DNA from: JALZVT01 sp039029135
GTDB lineage: Bacteria > Pseudomonadota > Gammaproteobacteria > Pseudomonadales > Azotimanducaceae
Length of the DNA: 64,000 nt
Reading direction: 5' to 3'
Assembly (NCBI GenBank): GCA_039029135.1
Contig: JBCCGT010000011.1
Coordinates: forward strand, 104,994 to 168,993
Every line of letters begins with the position of its first letter. Position 1 is the first letter of the stretch. This document shows positions 1-7,412 of this stretch, in pieces. The notes under the pieces are model-generated. The model ran no database searches. It was not told the origin of the DNA and saw only the letters and a program-made list of their open reading frames with translations. A program made the translations under genes and the position numbers.

Positions 1-979
1 CGATCACAGTGATGCCAAAGCCGGCAAACGTGCCCTCGCGGTACCGCTGCCAGCAGTCGGCCCACTCGAAGTTGCTGACGCCAGCGGAGCACAGCGCGTC
101 GTAGTAGCGCCGGACGATGCCTTCCTCCACGGGTCGGCGTACCTCTGGCAGCATGCCCGCACCGATGAAGTAGGCGACGTCGTTCAGGGGTTTACCGACG
201 CGAATGCTCTGCCAGTCGAGAACGGTCAGCCGTGGGGTGCCGGTGCGCTCATCGATCATCATGTTGTCGAGTCGATAGTCGACGTGTTCCAGACTGAATG
301 GCGTGGACAGCGGCCGAAAGAGTGGTGGTTCAGCTGCCTCGGCGACCGCTTCGATGATGCGTCGTTCATCGGCGGCCAGGCTGGGTCCATAGCGATCGAT
401 GAAGCCGGGCAGTAGCTGGCGATACATGTCGCCGACCTGCGGTGCTTCCGGCGACGGTTCGGCGTGCAGGTAGTCATAGCCCTTCAGGCTCTCGTCGCAC
501 CAGCTCGGGGCGTGTAATCCGACCAGCTCGAGCGCTGCGGCCTCCGCGATCTCCGGTCGGCAGCCTTCAAGCTGGTTGCCGGGCTGCGCGGGTGCGAGAT
601 CCTCCAGCAGCAGGATGAACGCGGGTCCTTCACCGTCGATGTCGGCGTGATAGCAGTGCGGCAAGCGGATGCTCAGACGCGGCGCGATCTCACGGTAGAA
701 CATCACCTCGCGGTAGTAGTTGCGTAGTGCAACGCCGGTCGCGCTGCTGGTGGGGTCGCTGGACGGCAGCTTGGCGATCAGCCGCGTCGGCGTGTCCGGC
801 TGCGCGCCCGCGAGTTCGAGTTCGATGCGCAGGCACTGGCCGACCTGACCGGTCCCGATGTTGTGCGCGCTGAAGTCGGTCACCGTCGCGCCGGGGTCGA
901 CGGAGGCGCGCAGGCGCTCGGTCAGCCACTCGGCGCTGATGGTCGTCGCTGTCGGGATGAGGGTCTCTGCTGAACTCAT
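1..979 (-). CDS. Phosphotransferase of the aminoglycoside/choline kinase-like fold, C-terminus cut by window edge
   Basis: The reading frame begins at ATG 979 and runs off the left edge after about 326 codons, so the C-terminus is missing. The protein-kinase-like phosphotransferase signature HxDxxxxN is visible at residues 232-239 (HVDYRLDN), followed by VLDWQ, the Mg-binding aspartate region. An N-lobe Lys in the stretch LIAKLPSS is a likely ATP contact. This set fits the APH/ecdysteroid-kinase-like superfamily, which phosphorylates hydroxyl groups on small molecules; the substrate cannot be read from sequence. It sits 30 bp downstream of the FAD monooxygenase on the same strand, so the two are probably co-transcribed and may act on the same compound. 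It is unlikely to be a true antibiotic-resistance gene without further evidence. Confidence 0.8.
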   Translation of the reverse strand, partial: MSSAETLIPTATTISAEWLTERLRASVDPGATVTDFSAHNIGTGQVGQCLRIELELAGAQPDTPTRLIAKLPSSDPTSSATGVALRNYYREVMFYREIAPRLSIRLPHCYHADIDGEGPAFILLLEDLAPAQPGNQLEGCRPEIAEAAALELVGLHAPSWCDESLKGYDYLHAEPSPEAPQVGDMYRQLLPGFIDRYGPSLAADERRIIEAVAEAAEPPLFRPLSTPFSLEHVDYRLDNMMIDERTGTPRLTVLDWQSIRVGKPLNDVAYFIGAGMLPEVRRPVEEGIVRRYYDALCSAGVSNFEWADCWQRYREGTFAGFGITVI

Positions 980-1009
980 GCGGTTGATCTTCTGTGGGTC
1001 ATCTCAGGG

Positions 1010-2608
1010 TCAGTGCTGGGCGGTTTGGCTCGATTCCGGCACCACCTGCGGCGGTTCGGCGTCAATCAGCCGGTGCATGGTGGCGCGGTCGGGGCCGGGC
1101 TGCAGACGGCTGCGTGCGTTGCGACGTCTGCCGCGTAGCATGTATCGAAAAATGGTGCGGCGGGTTTTCGGCGTCTCGAGAAAGGCGCCGGGCTTCTCCA
1201 GCAGATTGACCGTGCGCTGCAGCCCCCTGATGACGCCAATGTCCTCGCGAGCGGCCGCTGCCAGCGCGTCGCCAAAAGACAGCGCGAGATACTCCTTGAT
1301 CGAACCGGGACGGGGCGGCCCGCTGCCCGCAATCTCGGCGACGGCGCGCTCCTTGCCGCGCCGATCCTCGGCGAAGCTGGCCCGCCAGATTGGACGCAGC
1401 TGTTCCCTGGTCGCCGCGGCAAAGCGCAGCGCTCGTTCGTGCGGATCCCGAGTGGCCGCGAGCGTATCCGCCAGCAGGTGTGCGTGCAGCATGCTGGTGC
1501 TGCAGCCGCGGCCATACAGCGGATTGGTGCGCAGCGCGGCGTCGCCCACAGGCAGATAGTTGAGGACCTGGGGCACGTCATCGACGACCCAGTCGCGCCA
1601 CACAGCCGTGATGTCGCCGATGCCGAAGGGTTCGGTCGTTGGCTCGCTGCGACCGTCGAGCCAGGGCGCAAGCCCGGGAATCGCGCGGCAGATGCGATCG
1701 AACTCTTTAGGCTGTTTGATGGCGTCGCGCAGGGCGGTCTCCGCGAGCGGCAGGCACAGGATCAGGGCGAAGTGGCCCTGATCGGCCGGGAAACAGCCGT
1801 ACTTCAAATAGCCCAGGTCGCCTGCGCTCGGCTTATCGGGCTGGCGCGGCGGTTCATCGGCGCCGGGACGCAGACGGTAGTGCCTTGTGTAATAGACGAT
1901 GTCGGCGGCTTCGCGGCGCTCCGGTATGTCGATACCGCTCGCGCGCAGCCACGGCAGCAGACGGGAGTTGCGTCCGCACGCATCGACGACGAAGTCCGCG
2001 GCGAGCGCTTCGTCGCGATTGATGTCCAGGCCCAGCACGCGAGGCACCGCGTCGCTGGGATCGACCTTGACGCCGGTGACCCGGGTGGCGCTGCGAATGC
2101 TGACGTTGGCGCAGCGTTCGACGTAGCGGCGTAGCGTCGTCTCGACCGTGGCCCGGCGCACCAGCAGCATCCACAGCGCCTCGTCGTCAGGCTCGGATTT
2201 ATAGGCCGCAAGCGCTTTGGGCGGCAGCAGATCCGTGAACGACAGGCGGCGGGCGCCGGCCTGCAGCAGCTCTTCGAGCAGGTCGGGGTAGTGCTCGGCG
2301 AGCAGGTTACACAGCAGCCCCAGAAACGCGTGCGGGTGACGAAACTGTGCGGCGCCGCGGCGCGGCCAGGCGAAAAACGGGTCGCCGTCAACGGGGGGTG
2401 GTGCATCGCGCTCCAGCACGGTGATCTCGAACTGGGGGTGGCGTGAGAGGGCGAGCGCCGCGCCCAGCCCGGCGATACCGGCGCCCACCACGGTGATCCG
2501 CTCAGGCCGCGTCTCGCCGATGGTGCGCGCACGCTCAACGGTACGTGACGGCTTGTCTGTCGCACCGTGTGTCGGCCCATCTGCTTGCTTGTCTGGCGGC
2601 GCTCCCAT
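1010..2608 (-). CDS. FAD-dependent monooxygenase/halogenase-like flavoprotein
   Basis: A 532-residue flavoprotein if started at ATG 2608, which has an AGAGGA ribosome site just upstream; the open frame continues to 2746, but that extension has no comparable site. The N-terminus carries the dinucleotide-binding motif VVGAGIAGLGAALAL followed by an acidic strand end (VLERD), and the C-terminal half has the FAD signature LPVGDAALRTNPLYGRG. This is the p-hydroxybenzoate-hydroxylase/geranylgeranyl-reductase type fold also used by flavin halogenases. The halogenase WxWxIP motif was not seen, so a hydroxylase or reductase is more likely. Substrate unknown. It is probably co-transcribed with the phosphotransferase downstream and divergent from the Baeyer-Villiger-type enzyme. 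Confidence 0.8.
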   Translation of the reverse strand: MGAPPDKQADGPTHGATDKPSRTVERARTIGETRPERITVVGAGIAGLGAALALSRHPQFEITVLERDAPPPVDGDPFFAWPRRGAAQFRHPHAFLGLLCNLLAEHYPDLLEELLQAGARRLSFTDLLPPKALAAYKSEPDDEALWMLLVRRATVETTLRRYVERCANVSIRSATRVTGVKVDPSDAVPRVLGLDINRDEALAADFVVDACGRNSRLLPWLRASGIDIPERREAADIVYYTRHYRLRPGADEPPRQPDKPSAGDLGYLKYGCFPADQGHFALILCLPLAETALRDAIKQPKEFDRICRAIPGLAPWLDGRSEPTTEPFGIGDITAVWRDWVVDDVPQVLNYLPVGDAALRTNPLYGRGCSTSMLHAHLLADTLAATRDPHERALRFAAATREQLRPIWRASFAEDRRGKERAVAEIAGSGPPRPGSIKEYLALSFGDALAAAAREDIGVIRGLQRTVNLLEKPGAFLETPKTRRTIFRYMLRGRRRNARSRLQPGPDRATMHRLIDAEPPQVVPESSQTAQH

Positions 2609-2663
2609 GTCCTCTCTCGCGATGCGCTGCTGGCTAAGGTAACCCAGCCGGGTGCTTGCAGGC

Positions 2664-2683
2664 GATTGTCCCGGGATTGTCCC
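2664..2683. promoter_or_regulatory. Tandem 9-bp operator-like repeat in divergent intergenic region
   Basis: GATTGTCCC occurs twice, at 2664-2672 and 2675-2683, with an 11-bp period that would put both copies on the same face of the helix. It lies between two divergent flavoprotein genes, 56 bp from the minus-strand start at 2608. That position suits a regulator-binding site. No regulator gene is adjacent, so this is an inference from geometry only. Confidence 0.3.
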
Positions 2684-2739
2684 AACGTTCGGGAGTTGCC
2701 TAGGGCACAAAAACGGCGCCAGTACCGCACAAATGGCCA

Positions 2740-2769
2740 TTACCAATGCACTCGGTCAAGCGATAGACT
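2740..2769 (+). promoter_or_regulatory. Candidate sigma-70 promoter for the Baeyer-Villiger-type monooxygenase
   Basis: TTACCA (2740-2745) and TAGACT (2764-2769) are separated by 18 bp. Each hexamer matches four of six consensus bases. The -10 element ends 42 bp before the ATG at 2812. Confidence 0.35.
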
Positions 2770-2811
2770 GCGGCGTTAACTCAAACGAGCCCGACAGGGC
2801 AGGGTGCGGTG

Positions 2812-4323
2812 ATGCAGTACGTCGACGTGATCATCATCGGTGCCGGTATCTCCGGCACCAGCATGGCTTATCACCTGCAAAGCGAGTGCCCGGACAAGAG
2901 CTATCTCGTGCTCGAAGGTCGGGCCACGCCGGGCGGCACCTGGGACTTGTTCCGCTATCCAGGTATCCGCTCCGATTCCGACATGCACACCCTGGGTTTT
3001 CGCTTTCGGCCCTGGAAAGAGGCCAAGGCGATCGCCGACGGTCCGTCGATCCTGCGCTACGTCACCCAGGCGCAGAGCGACTACGGCATCAATCGCAACA
3101 TCCGCTTCGGCCATCGGGTCGTCAAGGCGAGCTGGTCGACGGCCCAGGCCCGCTGGCTGCTGGCGGTCGACACGCCTGAGGGGCGCCGGGAGTTCGCCTG
3201 CAACTTCCTGAGCCTGTGCGGCGGCTACTACGAATACGATCGCGGGCACACCCCAGAGTTTGCCGGTCGCGACGACTTCAGCGGCACCGTGATCCACCCA
3301 CAGCACTGGCCGGAAGACCTCGACTACGCGGGCAAGCGCGTGCTCATTATCGGCAGCGGCGCCACCGCGATGACGCTGGTGCCGGCGATGGCCGATACAG
3401 CCGAGCACGTCACGATGCTGCAGCGTTCGCCGACCTATGTCGTGTCGCGGCCGGCGCAGGATGGCATCGCCAACGCGCTGCGCCGCTTCCTGCCGGACAC
3501 CTGGGCGTACGCGCTGGCGCGGATCAAGAACATTGGGCTCGGCGGCTGGTTCTATCGCCGCATGCGCGCGAATCCCGAAAAGGCCAAAGAACGCCTGATC
3601 GATATGACCCGCAAGCAGCTGCCCGCCGACTATGACATCGACACGCACTTCACGCCGCGCTATCACCCCTGGGATCAGCGCCTGTGTCTGCTGCCGGACG
3701 GTGATTTATTCAAGGCGCTGCGCGAAGAGCGCGCCAGCATCGTCACCGGCGGTCTCGAGCGCTTCACGGCGACGGGCGTGCGACTCGACGACGGGCGTGA
3801 GCTGGCGGCGGACATCATCGTCACGGCGACGGGTCTGCGCCTGTCGGTGGGTAACGGGATCGACTTCAGCGTCGATGGCGAGACGCTCGAGTATCCCGAC
3901 AAACTTTCATATAAGGGCATGATGCTGTCCGATGTGCCGAACATGGTGCAGACCTTCGGCTACATCAACGCCTCCTGGACGCTGCGCGCGGATCTCACCA
4001 GCGAATATGTCTGCCGCCTGATCAACGCGCTGGACGAGAAGGGCGTTCAGCAGGTGACGCCGCGGTTACGCGCGGAAGATCGCGACATGCCACGTCGGGA
4101 CTGGATCGAGGACTTCTCGGCGGGCTATATGCGTCGCGACATGCATCGATTGCCGAAGCAGGGCGATCGAGAGCCCTGGCTGAACACGCAGAACTTCCAG
4201 GCGGATCGAAAGATGATTCGGCACGCACCGCTCGAGGACGGCGTGCTGGTGTTCGATAACCCGCCCGGAATGGCCGCGGCGACCGCGGTACCCGAAGCGC
4301 TGGACTCCGCGTCGGCGGGATAG
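2812..4323 (+). CDS. Class B flavoprotein (Baeyer-Villiger-type) monooxygenase
   Basis: A 503-residue NADPH- and FAD-dependent monooxygenase. Three family marks are visible: an N-terminal GxGxxG (IIGAGISGTSMAYHL), the Baeyer-Villiger fingerprint FxGxxxHxxxWP as FSGTVIHPQHWPED, and a second nucleotide-binding motif directly after it (LIIGSGATAMTLVPA). Length and the long helical segment after LQRSPTYVVSRPAQD resemble the EthA-like branch that oxidises ketones or thioamides. A GTG three bases upstream (2809) is an equally possible start. It is divergent from the other flavoprotein, and with the phosphotransferase may form a small oxidative pathway; the substrate is unknown. Confidence 0.88.
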   Translation: MQYVDVIIIGAGISGTSMAYHLQSECPDKSYLVLEGRATPGGTWDLFRYPGIRSDSDMHTLGFRFRPWKEAKAIADGPSILRYVTQAQSDYGINRNIRFGHRVVKASWSTAQARWLLAVDTPEGRREFACNFLSLCGGYYEYDRGHTPEFAGRDDFSGTVIHPQHWPEDLDYAGKRVLIIGSGATAMTLVPAMADTAEHVTMLQRSPTYVVSRPAQDGIANALRRFLPDTWAYALARIKNIGLGGWFYRRMRANPEKAKERLIDMTRKQLPADYDIDTHFTPRYHPWDQRLCLLPDGDLFKALREERASIVTGGLERFTATGVRLDDGRELAADIIVTATGLRLSVGNGIDFSVDGETLEYPDKLSYKGMMLSDVPNMVQTFGYINASWTLRADLTSEYVCRLINALDEKGVQQVTPRLRAEDRDMPRRDWIEDFSAGYMRRDMHRLPKQGDREPWLNTQNFQADRKMIRHAPLEDGVLVFDNPPGMAAATAVPEALDSASAG

Positions 4324-4395
4324 CGACGCCGCTCGTTACGGTCCCGCCGGTGGGGTAACGCGCCGGAGCGCAGCCTCTAGCAACCGCGCCGCTGT

Positions 4396-4427
4396 TTGAC
4401 GACGCGTGGAGTAAAACTAAATTACTC
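4396..4427 (+). promoter_or_regulatory. Candidate promoter with palindromic operator upstream of subtilase
   Basis: TTGACG (4396-4401), 16 bp spacer, then TAAATT (4418-4423). A perfect inverted repeat GAGTAA-N7-TTACTC (4409-4427) covers the spacer and the -10 element, the usual placement of a repressor operator. This AT-rich patch stands out in a GC-rich region. The rest of the 4324-4547 interval shows nothing else clear. Confidence 0.4.
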
Positions 4428-4547
4428 TTTGAGTTGTCAAAACGTCTGCTGCCGGTCGTCGGCGCAGTAGCAGGTTCGAACTGAGTGCACATCGCATCGC
4501 GTCCGCTGGTTTCCTCGGCCCTCGTCGCCCGCACGCTCCGCTCGTCT

Positions 4548-7181
4548 ATGGGGGCGCCCCGTCGGCACATCCGAAGCCGACCGTTGCGTCTGCGTTCAAC
4601 CAGATTCACCCCCGGTGCGCAGCCGCTGCGCGCGCTCACGCGATGCGCCGGCTTGCTGATGCTGTGCTTGCACGTGTCGCCCGCCGTCGCCGCCGACCGC
4701 TACATTGTCGTCTTCGAACCGCCAGCCGCGCAGCTCGCGTCAGGGACCGCTACCCAGGCGCAGCCCGCGCAGCCCGCGCAGCCCAACAAGACGCTCGCCG
4801 TCGAACTCATGACTCGCGGTCGCGCGTCCATCGCGGCCGCGGGTGGACGCGTTGCGCTCGAACTGCCGCGGGACCGCGCGATCGCGGCCTACCTCGATGC
4901 CGCGACGCTGCAAGCGCTGCGCGCCGCAGACGGTGTGGCCTACATCGAACCGGATCCGCCGCGCCGGCCCCTCGCAGACGACGTGCCCTTCGGCCTGCCG
5001 CTGATTCAGGCGACCAGCGTCAGCTATGGCGGGGATCCGGGTATTGGGGTCTGTGTGATCGATTCCGGCTTTGACCTGGGCCATCCCGACCTGCCTTCCG
5101 GTATGCGCGTAACCGGGGCCGCCGCCGCCGGGCTCGAGCCCTGGAGCGAGGACGACAGCGGCCACGGCACGCACGTCGCCGGCACGATCATGGCGCTGCG
5201 GAACGGCGAAGGCGTGCTGGGCGTCGTGCCCGACGGCAGCTTCAGCGTCCACATCTATCGCGTGTTCAGCGACGAAAACGACACCGCGCCGGCATCCGTG
5301 GTGGTCCAGGGCGCGCGCAACTGCGCGGACGCCGGGGCGCGGGTGCTCAACCTCAGCCTCGGCTGCAACGGCAGCGAGTGTGCGAGCACATTCGAGCGCA
5401 ACGCCTTCGACAGCCTGGCCGCGGCGGGCGTGCTGGCGTTTGCGGCCGCCGGCAACGATAGCGATACGACGCCCAACTTTCCGGCGGCCTACGACAGCGT
5501 TATCGCAGTCGGCGCGGTGGACGCCGACTCGCAGCTTGCCGGGTTCTCGAATCGGTTTCCGCAGGTGGAGCTCGCAGCACCCGGCGTCAGCGTGCGCTCT
5601 ACCGAGCCGCGCGGCAGCGCCTTCGGCGCCGAGCTCAACGTTGGCGACGACGCCTTTCCTGCCGAAGACCTGTCGGGGTCGCCCGCGCTGACGGCGAGCG
5701 CGCCGTTGGCCGACTGCGGGCTTGCCGGCGAACCGTGCACCCAGGTTACCGATGCGATCTGCCTGATACAGCGCGGCACTTTCACGTTCGCCGACAAGGT
5801 AGTGAACTGCGAGGCCGGCGGCGGTCTCGGCGCGATTATCTATAACAACGTCCCGGGCAGCTTTCTCGGCACGCTGGCCGACACCGTAACGGGTGTTCCC
5901 TCTGTTGGCGTCAGCGACGCCGTCGGTGCGCAGCTTGTGGAGCGACTGGGGGAGCTGGCCGAGGTTCGCGTCGGCGCGATCGACTATGGGCTGCGCAGTG
6001 GCACATCGATGGCGACACCGCATGCGGCGGGGGCGGCGGCGCTGATTTGGAGTCAGGAACCGGCGCTACCAGCGGCCGACATTCGCGCCGCGCTGCAGCA
6101 GGGCGCGCGCGATCTTGGCGCGCCTGGTCGCGACAGCGAATACGGCTTTGGGCTGGTGCAGGCGCAGGCGAGCGTGGCGCTGCTGGACACCGACAGCGAT
6201 GGCGATGGAACTAGCAACGCGATCGACAACTGTCCGCTGATTGCGAACCCCGACCAGCGCGACGCCGACGGCGACGGGCTGGGCGATCCCTGCGACGCGG
6301 ATGACGATAACGACGGGCTCAGCGACGACTATGAGATCGCAGTCGGCTTACCCCCGGAGATCGCGGACGCACTAGAGGATGCCGATGCCGATGGCTTCAC
6401 CAACCTCGCCGAATTTTTGGCCAACACGTCGGCCACCAATCCCGCCGACGCGCCGCCGCCTGCGGATGGCCGCGTGACGGTCGAGCTCGAACCCGGTTCT
6501 CGCGTTGGCGTGCTCGGTGCCCCGGTCACCGCGTTCGCGCGCCTGCGCAACGTCGGTGATAGCGTGCTGAATGACTGCGGCATCTCACCTGTAGCACCGC
6601 TCGGGGCGGCTTTCACGTTCTTCCCGATGCCAGGCTCGGACGATACGGCGTCACCGGACGTCGCCTTCGAACGCATCAGCCTCGGCGTGGGGCAGACGCG
6701 AACGTTTCTGCTGAGCTTCGTCCCCGACACCAGTGACGGGCGGCAGGAGCGGCGCTTGCGCGTCGACTGCGACGGCGGTACCGGTGCGTCTGCGCCTTGG
6801 CCGCTAGCGCTTGAAGCCACGCCGAGCGCGGACGTCATTGCAACCACGAGCACGGTTGGCGGCACAGAGGCTGTCGAGTTGGTTGACGACATGGGGTCCC
6901 TTGCTGTGGCCGCGCTCAACATTGGTCTGGGCGGGCTTCTCGACATGGAGATTTCGGTACCGGAAGGCGTTTCGGCGGTGCTGTGCGAGACCGACGCCGA
7001 GGCGACGTGCCTCGTCAGCGCGACAGAAACCCTCTCACTGGTCTTCGACGCGGGCGTGCCGCGCACCTTCAGCGTGTTTCTGAGTGCGGCAGCGGGAGCC
7101 TCCGCCGGGAGTGTCAGCATTCGCTTCGTCGATGGGGCAGGGGTTGTTCGCGGTACCGTCGAGCGCGAGGTCGCTCCTTGA
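4548..7181 (+). CDS. Secreted subtilisin-like (S8) serine protease with PA insert and calcium-binding repeats
   Basis: Exported protease, 877 residues from ATG 4548; a GTG at 4485 is an in-frame alternative and neither start has a strong ribosome site. The signal peptide ends at SPAVAA/DRY. An I9-type propeptide follows (RYIVVFEPP to YIEPDPPRRP). The catalytic triad is complete: Asp codon 5061 (VIDSGFDLGHPDL), His codon 5163 (SGHGTHVAGT), Ser codon 6006 (SGTSMATPHAAGAAAL). A protease-associated (PA) domain is inserted between the oxyanion Asn (AAAGNDSD) and the Ser. Thrombospondin type 3-like acidic repeats (DTDSDGDGTSN, DADGDGLGDPCDADDDNDGLSDD) suggest calcium binding. The last ~230 residues form a module shared with the next gene. 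Probably released or surface-bound. Confidence 0.92.
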   Translation: MGAPRRHIRSRPLRLRSTRFTPGAQPLRALTRCAGLLMLCLHVSPAVAADRYIVVFEPPAAQLASGTATQAQPAQPAQPNKTLAVELMTRGRASIAAAGGRVALELPRDRAIAAYLDAATLQALRAADGVAYIEPDPPRRPLADDVPFGLPLIQATSVSYGGDPGIGVCVIDSGFDLGHPDLPSGMRVTGAAAAGLEPWSEDDSGHGTHVAGTIMALRNGEGVLGVVPDGSFSVHIYRVFSDENDTAPASVVVQGARNCADAGARVLNLSLGCNGSECASTFERNAFDSLAAAGVLAFAAAGNDSDTTPNFPAAYDSVIAVGAVDADSQLAGFSNRFPQVELAAPGVSVRSTEPRGSAFGAELNVGDDAFPAEDLSGSPALTASAPLADCGLAGEPCTQVTDAICLIQRGTFTFADKVVNCEAGGGLGAIIYNNVPGSFLGTLADTVTGVPSVGVSDAVGAQLVERLGELAEVRVGAIDYGLRSGTSMATPHAAGAAALIWSQEPALPAADIRAALQQGARDLGAPGRDSEYGFGLVQAQASVALLDTDSDGDGTSNAIDNCPLIANPDQRDADGDGLGDPCDADDDNDGLSDDYEIAVGLPPEIADALEDADADGFTNLAEFLANTSATNPADAPPPADGRVTVELEPGSRVGVLGAPVTAFARLRNVGDSVLNDCGISPVAPLGAAFTFFPMPGSDDTASPDVAFERISLGVGQTRTFLLSFVPDTSDGRQERRLRVDCDGGTGASAPWPLALEATPSADVIATTSTVGGTEAVELVDDMGSLAVAALNIGLGGLLDMEISVPEGVSAVLCETDAEATCLVSATETLSLVFDAGVPRTFSVFLSAAAGASAGSVSIRFVDGAGVVRGTVEREVAP

Positions 7182-7254
7182 TGGGCCCCGATTGATGGCC
7201 CCGATTGCGCCAGATCGGGTGAGTCAGCATCGTATGGAATTGGCGGCGCAAGGT

Positions 7255-7296
7255 AAGCACTTGTAAACGCTCTGTAGAGCGTTAGCGAAAGCACTT
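7255..7296. promoter_or_regulatory. Palindrome flanked by direct octamers upstream of the repeat protein
   Basis: A perfect inverted repeat AACGCTC-TGTA-GAGCGTT (7266-7283) is bracketed by two copies of AAGCACTT (7255-7262 and 7289-7296). A CATAAT hexamer lies just beyond at 7307. The arrangement looks like an operator or a short hairpin. No T-tract follows, so it is not an obvious terminator for the subtilase gene. The 7182-7412 interval holds no gene. Confidence 0.35.
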
Positions 7297-7412
7297 AACG
7301 ATTGCGCATAATGGACGTTCCCAGTGAGCGCATCGAGCGCGGCACGATTGCCGCGGCGCTCTTCGTTTGTAATGAGCAAGCGTTTCGTGAGCAAGCAGTC
7401 CAGGAGACCACG

